From NCBI GenBank assembly GCA_030765325.1, contig JAVCCT010000333.1:1-14426 (forward strand): DNA of 14,426 bases, given 5' to 3'. The notes under the pieces were generated by a model. The model saw only the letters and a program-made list of their open reading frames with translations. It had not been told where the DNA came from and did not search any database. This stretch comes from Candidatus Stygibacter frigidus. GTDB taxonomy: Bacteria; Cloacimonadota; Cloacimonadia; Cloacimonadales; TCS61. The number at the start of each line of letters is the position of its first letter. Positions within the stretch are counted from its first letter, which is position 1. Below, piece after piece: positions 13,998 to 14,426 of the stretch. A program made the translations under genes and the position numbers.

Positions 13998-14426
13998 ATG
14001 ATAAATATCGTTGATAATAGTTTCATGAAATCGTTGGTTGACCAATTGCGTCATACAGGAACGGAGCCGGCAGAATTTTATCGCATCACATTATTGATCT
14101 CGCAATTACTCACTTATGAAGCGCTTAAAGGTGAAGAGTATGATAAGAAGGACATTCCCATGTGGACTGGGGATAAATATTCAGCTACCGTTTTTGATCA
14201 GAAGAAAATAGTGATCATGCCCATTTTGCGAGCTGGAATTGGGATGCTGGATGGAGCAAGGCATCTACTGCCGGCTGCTCAAGTGCAGATATTGGGCATG
14301 TTTCGCAATGAAGATACTTTGCAGCCCGTGTGGTATTATAATAAACTTCCTAAAGATATGAAAGATGAGCATGTGATCCTGATAGACCCGATGCTGGCAA
14401 CAGGTGGAACTCTTGTGGATGCTGTG
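13998..14426 (+). CDS. upp: Uracil phosphoribosyltransferase (partial, 3' end missing)
   Basis: The first 143 codons of an enzyme that is normally about 208 residues and converts uracil and PRPP to UMP (pyrimidine salvage, cytosol). Recognisable blocks are MPILRAGIGMLDG (74-86), MFRNEDTLQP (101-110) and the PRPP-binding loop LIDPMLATGGT (128-138). The frame stays open to the window's last base, so the gene continues to the right. A strong SD, AGGAGG, lies 4-5 nt before the ATG. It is divergent from the desulfurase operon, with 266 bp between starts. Apart from that operon's signals I see no firm promoter for upp in the gap; TTGTCC near 13929 is only a weak candidate. Confidence 0.95.
   Translation, partial: MINIVDNSFMKSLVDQLRHTGTEPAEFYRITLLISQLLTYEALKGEEYDKKDIPMWTGDKYSATVFDQKKIVIMPILRAGIGMLDGARHLLPAAQVQILGMFRNEDTLQPVWYYNKLPKDMKDEHVILIDPMLATGGTLVDAV

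Noticed and set aside
1..14426. CRISPR array, tRNA or rRNA genes
   Set aside because: No regularly spaced short repeats and no tRNA or rRNA signatures were seen on either strand; the only direct repeats are the pair flanking the transposase and the short tandem at 11721-11746.

Overview
The window is moderately AT-rich bacterial chromosomal DNA with short intergenic gaps and mostly clear Shine-Dalgarno (SD) sites. The TPR/two-component histidine kinases, secreted hypotheticals, a REP-type transposase and a sulfur/selenium relay cassette suit an anaerobic FCB-group bacterium, for example Candidatus Cloacimonadota. That placement is an impression from gene content and protein style, not a computed result. 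All large genes except the last are on the minus strand; a small acidic protein gene and upp are on plus.

Layout. (1) 5-769: a REP-associated tyrosine (Y1/HUH) transposase gene between two nearly identical 65-bp direct repeats offset by exactly 700 bp. (2) 5033 down to 791: an operon of a TPR membrane sensor histidine kinase, a receiver-plus-histidine-kinase protein and a GPP34 (GOLPH3/Vps74-like) protein. The first two genes overlap by 14 bp and the last two are 12 bp apart. (3) 7458 down to 5194: an unrecognised exported protein abutting tatD. (4) 7545-7832: a small acidic protein gene convergent with the next block, stop codons overlapping. (5) 10998 down to 7829: pepD (M20C dipeptidase), a Sir2-family NAD-dependent deacylase and an EamA/DMT permease. 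(6) 10999-11763: a 765-bp gap with a consensus-like pepD promoter, a candidate structured RNA ending in a strong intrinsic terminator, and two long inverted repeats. (7) 13731 down to 11764: a cassette of class-V aminotransferase/cysteine desulfurase, DUF3343 putative Se/S carrier and YedF, overlapping by 4 and 17 bp. Its first SD lies inside a 10-bp leader stem. (8) 13998 to the end: upp, truncated by the window edge.

How the genes may work together. The two kinases probably form one sensory pathway: the first is membrane-anchored, and the second has a receiver but no DNA-binding output. The GPP34 protein, a family known for membrane and phosphoinositide binding in eukaryotes, is co-transcribed and may be a membrane-proximal partner. 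The cysteine desulfurase can supply persulfide (or selenide) to the single-cysteine DUF3343 protein and to YedF, which has a TusA-type cysteine plus a C-terminal CxxC. The most novel-looking items are the candidate structured RNA at 11075-11243, the SD-sequestering leader at 13739-13776, the GPP34/kinase operon and the transposase between direct repeats.
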